Source: Aureobasidium sp. EXF-3400
Lineage: Eukaryota > Ascomycota > Dothideomycetes > Dothideales > Saccotheciaceae
Length of the DNA stretch: 64,000 nt
Direction: 5' to 3'
Assembly (NCBI GenBank): GCA_024195585.1
Contig: SWBL01000010.1
Span: forward strand, 62,001-126,000
The notes below the pieces were generated by a model. That model did not search any database. It was given only the letters and a program-made list of their open reading frames with translations, and was not told the DNA's origin. The translations under genes and the position numbers were made by a program. Positions 45,761-55,775 of this stretch are shown one piece after another. Within the stretch, counting starts at the first letter, position 1; the number at the start of each line of letters is the position of its first letter.

Positions 45761-47986
45761 TTATACCTTCAGTCTCTTCCTATCACGAGTCACCGTGATC
45801 GCTTCATCTGATCTAGGCCGTTTGTTCCTCTTGGATTCCTCTGAGGATTCTGACTCTGGCTCCGCCTCCGACCCATCAGCTCCGAACACTTGGCCTATCC
45901 TGTGTCTGAACTTCTCAGGCTGCCATTCGAGTTCGCCCTCCGGAGGAATATCCAAGTCCAATTCTCGATACTGTGCGGCCAGATTCCGATCCTCAAAATC
46001 TTGAAGGAACCACAGTTTGCCAGCGTCTGCTCGTTGCTTGATGTTTCCTTTCATGAACTTCTTATGGTCCTCAGTCAGGGTCCCCATATCCTCATATTGC
46101 TCCGCGACCCAGTTTTCAGTGCCCCAAAGGTCCATCCCATGGTTGTGGAACGGAGCAATCGTCTTTATCATGCTCAGAAGGTTTTCTGGTGTCGGTCTAG
46201 CTTCGGGATCGAATTGTTGACACTGCCATACTAAGTCGGTGAGAGCCTCGCTGTAGGAGAATCCAGGATCTGCTCTATGACGTGGTGGGATGGATTTGAT
46301 CTGTGATTCTCTGTCGATGGTAGAATCTCCCCAGTTGCAGTCTGTCAGTTCCTCCAATCGCATCATGACTTCGATGGTTCGTCCGAGTTGCCACACGTTC
46401 GTCCATGAGTCCAAGGCTGTAAATTCTTCTTCTTCGTCTTCTCCGTCTCCTTCTCCATCTTCTTTGTCTCCGTCTTCTCCTTCATCTCCTTCGCCTCCGT
46501 CTGCTTCTCTTTCTTTGTCTTCTTCGTCTCGGTCTTCTTTGTCCGCGGCACCTTCGTCTCCGTCTTTGGAGTGCATCTTATCGTGTCCGAAGGATTCATA
46601 GACGTCCATCATGTCATAGTCTTCTACGTCTGGGCGTTCAAAGTGCGTCTTTTCATCTTCGACCGATACCGAGTCGTCACTCTCACGATGATCAGAGGAT
46701 TTCCCGCCGTCATCTCCTTCTCCTTCTCCATCCCCTTCTCCATCCACGTCTCCATCACCGTCTCTATCTCCATCGGCTATCTTCTCAATCTTGTAACCTC
46801 CTAGGGCGCCCAGACTATGATGGTCAAGCGGACGTCCTTCAACCGACTCCGACTCATCCATGTCCTCGTGATCAGGTGATTCCTCATCTTCGTCTCCGTC
46901 GCTTATCTTCGCAACTTTGTAACCACCCAAGGTATCCAGGGTATGATGGTCAGACGATTTCTTCACAACCTTATAACCTCTCAAGGCGCCCAGACTATGA
47001 TGGTCAGACGATTTCTCCACAACTTTGTAACCTCCCAGATCGCCGAGGTCATGATGAGTAGACAATCCTCCTTCTTCAATATCCTCATCATCAGTGAGTT
47101 CGTCGTCATCGTCTTCGTCTCCATCGAAGATTTCCTCATACTTTTTCTTTTTCGGTTTATACGGTCTGTCGAGCTCAGGAGCCAGAAACCCTCTTGTGAA
47201 CACAATATCCAAATCATTGAATCTATTCTCCGGGTCGTCTCTGTAGGTGATATGGGCAGATCCGAAATCGCTAACCTTCACCTGGGGATACATGGGATAT
47301 CGGTCACTCTGTCCAGCAGCGTCGATAAGAACATTTGGTGGCTTCATGTCCAACAGCACGATAGTTTCATCCTGCTGTTCGCGTGCGTGAGGTCGTGCTC
47401 TCGCGCAAGTCTCCATCTGTACCAGAGCAGAGGCCAGGCATTCCATCGTCCACCAAATAAAAGGCTCAGGGATAGGTTTTCCCATCTCTTTGTAGTCTTC
47501 GATAAAGTCCCACAGATCGCCAGCGTAGCAGTGGTCCATGTAGATGCGCCAGTGAACGCTGCCAGCGACACCTTTTGGGTCGTCTCCATTGCCTCGTCTG
47601 TAGCCACGCATGCGTACCGTATTCGACTGTGTCAATCGAGATTCAGGGGTGAGTAGTCCTTGAACATAAGCCTCCTTGTAGAACGGTATCCTCGACGAGC
47701 CTCCAAAGATGGCGTCGCTCATGCTCATACCCTTGCGTACTAGTTCGTTGTATATGCCTTTGTATATCTCGGGCTCTTCTGTATCATCGGTGCTCCAGGA
47801 ATCTTTGATCACTATGCGATCAATGACTTTCTGATTCGCATCGACTTGGACCCAGCAGTGGACTGTTCCTTGGCCTCCGAATCCTAGATGGACGTTTCCT
47901 TGCCAGTTGCCTTCTGGTAATCCACTCTTGTCCTCTCCTGGTGGGGTTGAGCCTTCATAGCTGCCATATGAACTGCCTGAAGCCAT
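45761..47986 (-). CDS. divergent protein kinase with a large acidic, repeat-bearing insertion
   Basis: This is a single-exon 741-aa ORF from the ATG at 47986. Kinase landmarks: a glycine-rich loop LGFGGQGTVHCWV (about 34-46), VAIK-like IVIK (K61), a catalytic loop LLDMKPPNV with Asp213, Lys215 and Asn218 but Leu-Leu in place of His-Arg of HRD, DFG at 240-242, and an APE-like LAPEL at 268-272. After that a hydrophilic insertion of about 270 residues breaks the C-lobe. The C-lobe resumes with DSWTNVWQLGRTIEV, matching helix F. The insertion holds repeated HHSLGALGGYKV-type units, then long Glu/Asp/Gly runs. The C-terminus is basic and nuclear-signal-like (KRNKRPRSDE). The catalytic Asp, Asn and DFG suggest activity is possible. 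Substrate unknown; probably a lineage-restricted fungal kinase. Confidence 0.8.
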   Translation of the reverse strand: MASGSSYGSYEGSTPPGEDKSGLPEGNWQGNVHLGFGGQGTVHCWVQVDANQKVIDRIVIKDSWSTDDTEEPEIYKGIYNELVRKGMSMSDAIFGGSSRIPFYKEAYVQGLLTPESRLTQSNTVRMRGYRRGNGDDPKGVAGSVHWRIYMDHCYAGDLWDFIEDYKEMGKPIPEPFIWWTMECLASALVQMETCARARPHAREQQDETIVLLDMKPPNVLIDAAGQSDRYPMYPQVKVSDFGSAHITYRDDPENRFNDLDIVFTRGFLAPELDRPYKPKKKKYEEIFDGDEDDDDELTDDEDIEEGGLSTHHDLGDLGGYKVVEKSSDHHSLGALRGYKVVKKSSDHHTLDTLGGYKVAKISDGDEDEESPDHEDMDESESVEGRPLDHHSLGALGGYKIEKIADGDRDGDGDVDGEGDGEGEGDDGGKSSDHRESDDSVSVEDEKTHFERPDVEDYDMMDVYESFGHDKMHSKDGDEGAADKEDRDEEDKEREADGGEGDEGEDGDKEDGEGDGEDEEEEFTALDSWTNVWQLGRTIEVMMRLEELTDCNWGDSTIDRESQIKSIPPRHRADPGFSYSEALTDLVWQCQQFDPEARPTPENLLSMIKTIAPFHNHGMDLWGTENWVAEQYEDMGTLTEDHKKFMKGNIKQRADAGKLWFLQDFEDRNLAAQYRELDLDIPPEGELEWQPEKFRHRIGQVFGADGSEAEPESESSEESKRNKRPRSDEAITVTRDRKRLKV
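46769..47056 (-). repeat. protein-coding tandem repeat within the kinase insertion
   Basis: Four copies of an approximately 18-residue unit with consensus SSDHHSLGALGGYKVVKK occur at residues about 311-406. The first three are consecutive (54-nt period) and the fourth is separated by an acidic stretch. Conservation is visible at DNA level (for example the plus-strand string atgatggtcagacgatttc at about 46950 and again at about 47000), which indicates fairly recent duplication. Confidence 0.8.
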
Positions 47987-48332
47987 ATTTCTCCTGGGTT
48001 CGTACTCGGAAAAGGTAAACAGAAGAGAATGTCAGTTGCAGACGGAAAATTGCCTACCTATGTGTATGAGGCTTTCTTTGTCCAAATTTCGAGGTGACCG
48101 GATCCGGACAAAGTTTCGCTGTACAGAATGGAAAGTGCTCGGAAGGACAATCCTTTGTTCATATTTAGGGCCAACATAGTCTGGGGTGAGGCAACAAAGA
48201 ACAAAGGGGCATCATTCAGCTCAACGATCAAAAGCAACTCCATAACTCCACAATCAATCTCACCCAACTCTTAATGTTGCCCGCCTACACAATCGTCTTC
48301 GACTACGCCTCATTGCCCCTGACCGACCCCTC
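47987..48332. promoter_or_regulatory. intergenic, kinase promoter
   Basis: This 346-bp spacer lies between two minus-strand genes, the kinase and downstream end of unknown-family gene A. No specific site was recognised. Confidence 0.45.
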
Positions 48333-49747
48333 TCATCTGTCCTCTTTTTGAGCCTCGGTCTTGGGCTTCTTGTTTCCCTGCTCCTCGATGTCCCAGGTCT
48401 GAGAAGCTCTACGCTTTGGAGCTGGATGCGAGGCCAGAGAGAAGGTGATGGCACTGGGCGCATCAATGGGATGCGAGAGGCTTGTCGCAGAGCCCGTCAA
48501 CGGGCCAGGCAGGAAGTCAGGGGGCGATAGGGTGAGGAACTCGTTGCTGGTGGTGATACGGGCGACAGGGGCAGACCAGGTGTTCCACGGGTGCGGGCGA
48601 CTTTGCACCTTTGCTGCGATGCGCGATGGTATAGCTTGATCATCAGCCTAGAGGAAAACGTTAGCATGGAAGCCTCAAGGTGCAGTGTAAGTGACAAGGG
48701 TGCTCTTCTTCTTCTCTCCGTGTAGTGGACATAGGTACAAATGAGTAGCCATAGAAATGCACAATGTGTATGGGACACAGAGCAGTATCCACAGAGAGCT
48801 GTGATGATGGAATGATAGATAGAATGACTTACGTGAATCACAAAGATTACCTGGTCGGTGTCACGTCTCATGACCTCGTACGTCTCTTCGCATAACACTT
48901 CCCAACGATCAACATCAAGCGCCTCCAGACTTGCTGCATACTGATAAAGCCAAGGACCAGTCGTGGGAGCCTTGGTCGAGTAGCCCAGTCGGCCGGGTTG
49001 GTTGCACCTGGCCTTGTTAAGGAGATCAGGGAGTAGAGCGAGAAATTGCTGGTACGTCGTGTATTTGGGCTTTTTCAACATCTGACGGTGTGATGGAGTG
49101 CCACCGACGAGATGCAGATGGGTGATGAGGAAGACTTGAAACTCATGGGGATGACACAGGTCAAGACTCTCACTGCAAATGTAGTGACGGTCAGAGTTGA
49201 TGGCGTACCATACAGCAGAAAGGTCGTCAAGGTTCATTCGCTGATAGACTTTCGGTACTTGAGCCCCGGAGTCGCGTATAAACTGCTGGAGTTTGAACGC
49301 AGAACTTTTTCGCACTCGTTTGTGCTTCTGTGCCAGAGCGCGGAACGCATTGATGGCCTTCTTGAGAGGTGTATCTTTTGTATGAATGGTACACTCTGTG
49401 TTGTTGACGTCCAAGTTTTGAAGAGCCAATACGAGGTCTGCATCCTGGTTTTCAGCTTCTTTCATAGCATGAGCAGCCGCGAGTTTGATGTAGTTGAGTT
49501 TCAGGCAGGTGGCGACGCGTTTGTCGTCGGGGATGTGAGATTCGAAGTGACGAAACATTGTCTCGAGAACAGGATCCTTGGGAATAGCATGCATCAACTC
49601 AAGTTCTAGCACTTGTATTGGATCCTGAATCAGACTGGTGTTGAGGTTCTCTTCATCGTTGCCAATGATAGGGATAGTCGATGACGCGGAGACGAGGCTT
49701 GACGTGGTATGGGTGTCCTTCTGGCAGAGGCGCGTGGAATCGTCCAT
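48333..49747 (-). CDS. unknown fungal family, paralogue A
   Basis: CDS is complement(join(48333..48647,48833..49747)), 409 aa, with a 185-nt intron. I do not recognise the family. It is clearly paralogous to the gene at 52441-54382. Shared blocks include A-x-DPV...F-LKLA-type helices near the N-terminus, the HLHLVGGTPSHRQ segment (HLSLLGGRPANVS in the paralogue), RLGYST...WLYQYAASLEALD (RLGFLT...WLYQMATGMETLD), and VIFVIH directly before the intron (QIFLIH). After the intron comes IPSRIAAKVQSRPHPWNTWSAP (MPARIREKLRGMPKRWNTWARV in the paralogue, in the same place). The C-terminus is basic with a nuclear-signal-like PKRRAS and KKPKTEAQK. It is head-to-head with its paralogue across 2.7 kb. Confidence 0.8.
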
Positions 49748-52440
49748 GGCGCTGCTAGAGAAACGATTAGTTCACACGCTCTTGTTGTTTGCGGCGGAAA
49801 CTGACAGTGCTGCAGAACTTGTATCAGTCAAGTAGTCTGGTAAAGGCATATGAGGGAATGCGCGCGAGACGCGATGATGATGGGGTACGATCGGCTTGCG
49901 TCGATGTCTGTTGCGGCCGTTGTGTGCGGTGAACAAAACTTCGATGACCAAGTTGTGCGCAAGTGGAAGGGCAGTGAAGTGCAAGTGGAACAAATGAAGT
50001 TTGAGCAAAATGCATGTGTAACGCAAGTGAAGGAAGTGAATCAGAGGTGAAGATGTGAAGCGCAGATACCTACTCACGTCCAATTCGATCAACGCTCGGC
50101 ATCCCGGGAGTTCGCGATTCTCCAGTCGGCTCCCAATCACGATGACTTGGTAAACCATTACTCAGATCCAAGATTACAGACAATAGTAAATACATATCCC
50201 TTCTCAAGGCCCTCATCCCCGTGCAATGCGCGAGAGCCTATAATGTAGCGCCATGATAGGTCGGAATTTCTGTGCAAAAGAGCAAAAAGGAAGGGACCAG
50301 GTTGGATTCGAACCAATGACTGACGGCTTGACCGGAAACAATGAACATAGCAAGCAGGAACTAATCGTCGCTGCTCCCAGCTACACCATCTGCCCGCTGG
50401 TCAGGAAAAGGATCATCCGACACGAACAAATACCATCATGTGAGCACGATAAGCACATCAGATGCCTACTTCGCTCGTGTAGCTACATCCAACGATGGCG
50501 AAGACCTGAACACTCTCATCCTGCCAAGAGACAGTTACGTCGAGATGTGAAAGTGTGCCTATCGTCGTCTGCACCGGAAGCATAGTCGTGGAGAGCATTG
50601 GCTCGCCTCATCTGGGCAAGGTTTTCTTGGGCAAAGCCCGTTTCTCTCGCTTTTTGCTAGATGGTTAGTAGAGTCTACCAAAAGGTGCATTCGGCCTTGT
50701 TCGGAATCCGTTAGACCCGAAAACAGAGGTATGGGGTTCTTTGTTTCTTTGTTCTTTCTTTGACGATATTGAAAATAGCTTCTCACCTTGAACTTACCGA
50801 AGACTATGACAGCATATCAGAAGGTATGATCAAGGGCCTCTACGCACATAGTAAGATCCATCCGGTGTACCCGCTGCATTGATTTGACTGTTGGCGACCG
50901 AGCAGGTCTCTCGTCCCCAGAGTGACCAGTGTGACAACACTACCAGAAAGAGCCTCACACGCATCGCGTTAATCACATTCTTCTAGGGTAGACAATATCA
51001 TACATGCTATGATATTGGTAGAAATATGAACATACCATGTGTTGAAAATCTGCTGTCTTCCAGCAAGAGTGTTTGGTCGGCTCGCACATGGATGATGGAT
51101 GGTGGCACCAATATACCCGTATTACATCCCCCAGTAACTGGACAATACATTTTTGTAATATACTTGGTTCCATAGCCATGTTCTAAAGCTAACAGACAGA
51201 AACGCTGAAGGAGGTGATGTTGAACAGCTACCCCATATCCCTTCTCATACTTGCCCGATATTTTCCCGTAACAACTCCAGGTCCTGGTCAGCAAAAACGG
51301 CATTGCCAAGCGACACATTGACTTTGGCGATTGAATGATAGCAGCGAAGACTGAGATATCTTATAAGAGGTGTCAGTTTGGCCGCAATGCAGAAACACGT
51401 ATCTCTGGTCTTAGGAGAATCACGCATAACCTAATCAGGTGGTTGCAACATAGGAGATGAAACAGAGACCCTAGATTGGGCGTTAGTAGTAGGTTCATCA
51501 TTGCACATATTATGCGGCTTAGGCTAAGATGTTTGTTGTTCATCATGAAGAAGATTATAGGTACGACACGGGGTGCCGAACAGAGACATCCAGAAAAGGA
51601 ACCTTTCCTAAAGGGTAAACAAGCGTAAGGGCAGACTTGAACGAGGGTTGAGTGCCTCAGATTTAAGTCCGCGTCGTCAACGGCGTGGGTATATATTAAG
51701 CTGACTTAAGCAGTAAAAATGTCCTCAGTGGTGTAGGGGTTCTCCGTAACTCTATCTCGGAGCCCTGAAAAACCGGGTACATAGCAGGCAAATGCCTGAG
51801 GTCGACTACGCGAGCGGCCCTTTCTTTTTGCACTTTCTGCTCTTAGTCCTTGTCGCTTCACTTCCGTCTGCTTCACTTCAGTCTCACTTCATCTTCAACT
51901 CCGCTCTATCTCTGCTTCTAGCAACAACCGTTCCTACCAGGTGTTTGTTTTTACTCATTGTCAACTTCATCCAGAGCGTGGCATCTCCTTGTTATCGTTG
52001 CGTAGTTTGATACATCAACAACTAAGTGATCTCTATCACAGCCACTGTCGGGGTCTTTCTCGCTCAGTTCCAACAACAACACAACAAGCGCGCAGAAAGT
52101 GAAGAATCCTTGAGCCTGCCTCCCCCTTCGCTGTCCCGTCCATTCAAAACCGTCGACTGAGCGAAGATCCGCAAATTCTGGTGGCCGCATCGCGCCTCGC
52201 ATAAATTTCATTGTTTATCTTCTGAAGAGCTAAACGCCTGTGTGTCTCCTCCACTTCGCATCGGTCCCCCTCATCGTTCACTGCGACTGACAGATTCTCA
52301 GCGTTTATCACATCGAATCTTCTCTCGACCTTTCCGCCGTCTCTCACGCAGCGCAGACAGTTACACGCGCAAAGATAGTCTTTCACACAACTCCACACAA
52401 ATTACCATCACCCGCCGTCAGTGTCATCTTCTTCGGCACG
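49748..52440. other. 2.7-kb spacer between head-to-head paralogues
   Basis: This is the longest gene-free stretch of the window. Frames here are short and without protein character. It contains a tRNA-like Pol III box arrangement on the minus strand (50284-50402) and a hairpin-rich segment at 51722-51801. The last 650 bases are the pyrimidine-rich leader or promoter of paralogue B. No transposase or terminal repeats were seen. Confidence 0.5.
50284..50402 (-). other. tRNA-like Pol III box arrangement, not a canonical tRNA
   Basis: On the minus strand an A-box-like TGGTGTAGCTGGG (50376-50388) is followed by a perfect B box GGTTCGAATCC (50304-50314) and a T5 run (50284-50288). The ends GACCAG and CTGGTC (50397-50402 and 50295-50300) can pair for 6 bp. 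The A box is about nine bases too far from that stem, and no standard D arm or anticodon arm forms. It may be a decayed tRNA, a tRNA-derived element, or chance. Confidence 0.3.
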
Positions 52441-54382
52441 ATGGACTTCTCCAACCCACGCATCATCGGACAGTCAAACCATGACGGTCAGGACAATAGC
52501 GGCTACTACAACAGCGACCTCCAGTCTGACGAAGTTCAAACTTATCTGTCAGATAACCCAGGCGTCCAACACTTCGACGACTGGACCCCCCCTAAGATCC
52601 CCAACCATATCAGCCCGCAGCCTGAGGTGCAACCTGAAGCAACCTTTGGCCCCAAGGAAACGGACTCGAACAACAGCTCGCGTACCGAACCAACATTCCA
52701 TCTTCAAGACACGTCTGCCTTGTCAACCCAGGACCTCACTAGCGCTATCGAACTCGACCCCAGTCTCTTGTTGTACGGAACCAACTTTGACAAGTTGCTG
52801 GCACAAGATCCAGTGCACGTACATATCATGCGTCTTGTGGAAAAGCACGCCAAAGACCCCAGGATTCCTGTATACGCGAAGGTCGGCTTCTTGAAATTGG
52901 CTACAATCAACAAAGCCAAGGTGGGCAATCTTCAGGATGTCGAACTTGATTCTATGATGGCAGCTGTGCGTCTAGCACAGCACAACAACGAAGAAAGACG
53001 CAACGCCGAGAATGAGTACGAAAAAGTCATTCGCGACTGCATTGATCAGTATCACTGGCTCCATGACAAGAACAATCGTCTGCAGGACAAAGTTGCTGGC
53101 ACCTTCAGAAATATTCTCAAGTCGACTGGATACGATATTCCTAAAGCCATCAATCCCAAGGCGGTGGACGATCTCTCTTGCATTCTGGTTGCGTCAACCT
53201 CAGACTGGTACTACAAAACTGCACCCGGTATAACTTTGGACGTGGACATGACCGACCAAGCCACACCCGATGACACCTTAGACACAGACATGACCGACCA
53301 AGCCGCATCCACCGAAGATCTCGCAACACCCTCAAGTCTCGAATACAATTTCAAGCCCCCTGAAGCTCCATCTGTACCTATCAAGCGCATCTGCGTCAAT
53401 GTCATCACACATCTCAGTCTTTTGGGTGGCAGACCCGCCAATGTCAGCAGATTCTACACCCACGACTATGCCAGTTTCGACGGCTTTATGAACAGACTTT
53501 CGAAAGCTCGTGGTCAAAGCCGTGCTCAATACCCAGAACGCTTGGGTTTCTTGACAGATCAGCAGATGGAGCTCGGTAAATGGCTCTACCAGATGGCAAC
53601 AGGCATGGAAACTCTTGATTTGGAGCGTAACGCATGGCGCTTGGTAGACGAAAAGAGCTACGATACGCTATCATGTGCAGAGAATGAGCAGATTTTCCTG
53701 ATACACGTAAGTTTAATATTTTCTAACGGCTCATCCCCACTCCACTCTCAAGCTCTCAGATGCTTGTCAAAATGCACAATACAATCACAAGAAGCAGTCG
53801 TTTCCACTGAAGGCCCCAGGAATGTGTCAAATAGCTAGGGCCTTCAGTGGACACTCACATCTCTAGCAAAACATCATGCCTTTTGATAGACGTTTGGAGA
53901 GTGTGCTGTCCACTGAAGGCCCTGGATCTGACACCCATATCTGGGGCCTTCTATGGATCCTTACCATGCCCACAACATATCTTGCATTTTTACACATCGT
54001 AACTGAAGCTGACGAGTTGTAGGAGTATCATCAAAGCATGCCCGCCCGCATCAGGGAGAAGCTCAGGGGTATGCCCAAGCGCTGGAACACGTGGGCGCGC
54101 GTGGAGCATCCCACGATGGAAGGGTTCCCTGTGCCTGAGTTTCTGCCCTGCTTCGAGGATACCGTGATCGTGCCTGCCAGTTTTTGTATGACTGATCTGA
54201 AGACAGCTCTCCTAAAGCCTCATGGCAGGGGAGTCACTGGTGAGCAGTGGAAGGAGAAGAGAAAGGAGAGAATGTCCAAGAGGGTCAGGAGAAAAAAGGC
54301 ACAGCTGGCAGCAGCAGCAGCAGCAGCAGCAGCAAAGGAAGCTGCTCCTGCCCCGGCAGTCTTCACCCTTCCCTTCAGATAG
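52441..54382 (+). CDS. unknown fungal family, paralogue B
   Basis: CDS is join(52441..53706,54023..54382), 541 aa, with a 316-nt intron, about six times the local norm. It is the paralogue of the gene at 48333-49747, with the same blocks and the same phase-0 intron after Ile-His. Compared with A it has a longer N-terminus rich in Asn, Asp, Gln and Ser. A middle insertion carries a doubled DMTDQA motif (nucleotide repeats at 53245-53262 and 53287-53304). The C-terminal tail is Lys/Arg-rich and has nine alanines encoded by a pure GCA run. Function is unknown. Helical, non-secreted, with basic tails, it could be nuclear, but that is inference. Confidence 0.8.
53803..53851. repeat. hairpin copy 1 in the intron of paralogue B
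   Basis: A perfect 14-bp inverted repeat, TCCACTGAAGGCCC at 53803-53816 and its complement GGGCCTTCAGTGGA at 53838-53851, is separated by a 21-nt loop. It lies wholly inside the 316-nt intron. Confidence 0.85.
53909..53957. repeat. hairpin copy 2 in the intron of paralogue B
   Basis: A second copy starts 106 nt after the first. Its left arm is identical (53909-53922). Its right arm, GGGCCTTCTATGGA (53944-53957), has two changed bases, and the loop is again exactly 21 nt. The equal size points to duplication of one unit. Confidence 0.85.
54308..54334 (+). repeat. (GCA)9 microsatellite encoding polyalanine
   Basis: Nine perfect GCA codons in the last exon of paralogue B encode nine alanines. 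Such runs vary in length between strains by slippage. Confidence 0.9.
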
Positions 54383-54475
54383 GGGGTGAAAGAGCAAAGA
54401 TTATGTAACAACACCAGAGAAAGAATGAATGAAATTGTATTATAGAGAAATGAAAAGGGTATCAAAGAAAAGCCT

Positions 54476-55166
54476 CTACTCCCAATCCAAAGGGTTAAAG
54501 AGACTTCCCTCGCCAGCCAAATGCATCGATCCAATAGGAGTTGGGTCCATTCCAGCTTCTCTGTACTCTTCCTTTTTCTTCTCAATCTCAGCCATGACGA
54601 GCAGGTATCTGGCTTCTGAGTCGAGGCTAGTTACAGGAGGTGGGCTTTCGACCTGCTGAACATGGGACTCTGTTTCTTCGTCGCTGTGGGTGGGGCTTTG
54701 CATTGTTTCCTCAAAAGCGGCGACTTGTTCAGGGGTGGAAGGTCTGCGAGGGGCAATAAGGCGGAGTTTGATAGGTGCTTTGGCAGGAGCAGGAGTTGAA
54801 GATTTGCGAGAACGGCTAGGTGCAGATGTGTTGGTCAGACGAGCTTGAGAGACCTTTTTGACGAATTGGATGCGTGGGTTTTGGGTGATGGCGACATCTT
54901 TGGACATGCTTCCCAGCTCGACTTCTTCTTGGGCGCCAATGATAGCAGAAGAGCTGGAGAGTCTTCTCTTGTTGATACCATCCATCTTCTTCTTTCTGTC
55001 GAGAGTGACTGTAGAAGTTTTAGAACGAGATCTTTGGCTGCAAAGTGAAGAAGAGCTACTCACCTCTAGCAGATGTGGCAGGAGTCCATTCCATGAGGTC
55101 CGGCTCATTCGTGTTCTTGTGCGGCGCAGTGGTGTTGTTGGACTTGGGTCTCTTGTCGTTGGCCAT
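54476..55166 (-). CDS. hypothetical protein, small, disordered
   Basis: CDS is complement(join(54476..55008,55064..55166)), 211 aa, with a 55-nt intron. The start at 55166 (MANDKRPKSNNTTAPHKNTNEPD) joins across Arg-Val to TLDRKKKMDGINKRRLSSSS. The protein is mostly charged and Ser/Pro-rich, with a short helix near the C-terminus (EARYLLVMAEIEKKKEEYREAG in part) and a distinct last segment, GSMHLAGEGSLFNPLDWE. I do not recognise the family. The clean splice phase and ordered C-terminus support a real gene. It is tail-to-tail with paralogue B, only 93 bp apart. Confidence 0.7.
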
Positions 55167-55775
55167 GTTTCTATCATGTATCAGTTGATGTGCTTGTGAT
55201 AGAAGATGGCTGCTCGATAAAGACCTTGACAAGAGCAACTTACAGGTAGAGTGCTTGCTTTGCATTGGAGTCAAGCAAGTAGTGCGAGGCGGCGGGCAGA
55301 AGAGACAGAGGGTATTGAGTGGTTATGAGAGACGGTGTGTAGCTACAATCAACATTCACCTTTCTATGTGATTCCGTAAAGCAAGCAAGCAAATCTCACA
55401 CATTGGTTCACTTGAGCAAAGCCGGTACTGATACGGTTGACATTGAGCGTCAATGCGATCAGTGCTAAACGGTGCACGACATCTCTTCTCCTTGTCGCAA
55501 TTTATCGTGGCCGTCTAGCTATAAGAACATGATGTTTTCGAGGAATGGAATAGTGACCATTGAAAGAATCTAGATCGGCTCTCTTTGACTTCTTCTCTCA
55601 TTGGGAGACTCATCTGTCTTTCTATAACTCTCTGATCCTTGTGTGTCGTCGAGCATGGAAGGTGGGAGTTGGTGGAGTTTGAAGATCTTGGTAGATGGAA
55701 AAGGCAACTTACCCTCGTAGATTTTGCAATTCTAATGTGCTTTCCCTACATGATAAAAGATCGTCTACGACACTT
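55167..55775. other. intergenic, promoter of the hypothetical gene
   Basis: This 609-bp spacer lies between minus-strand genes. Nothing beyond probable promoter sequence and the POS5 3' region was recognised. Confidence 0.45.

Noticed and set aside
46363..46804. Plus- and minus-strand Ser- or Lys/Thr-rich frames within the kinase insertion
   Set aside because: They are frame shadows of the GAX-rich acidic repeat.
50295..50402. A canonical tRNA gene on the minus strand
   Set aside because: The B box is perfect, but the A box sits about nine bases too far from the pairable ends, and no D arm or anticodon arm forms in a standard geometry.
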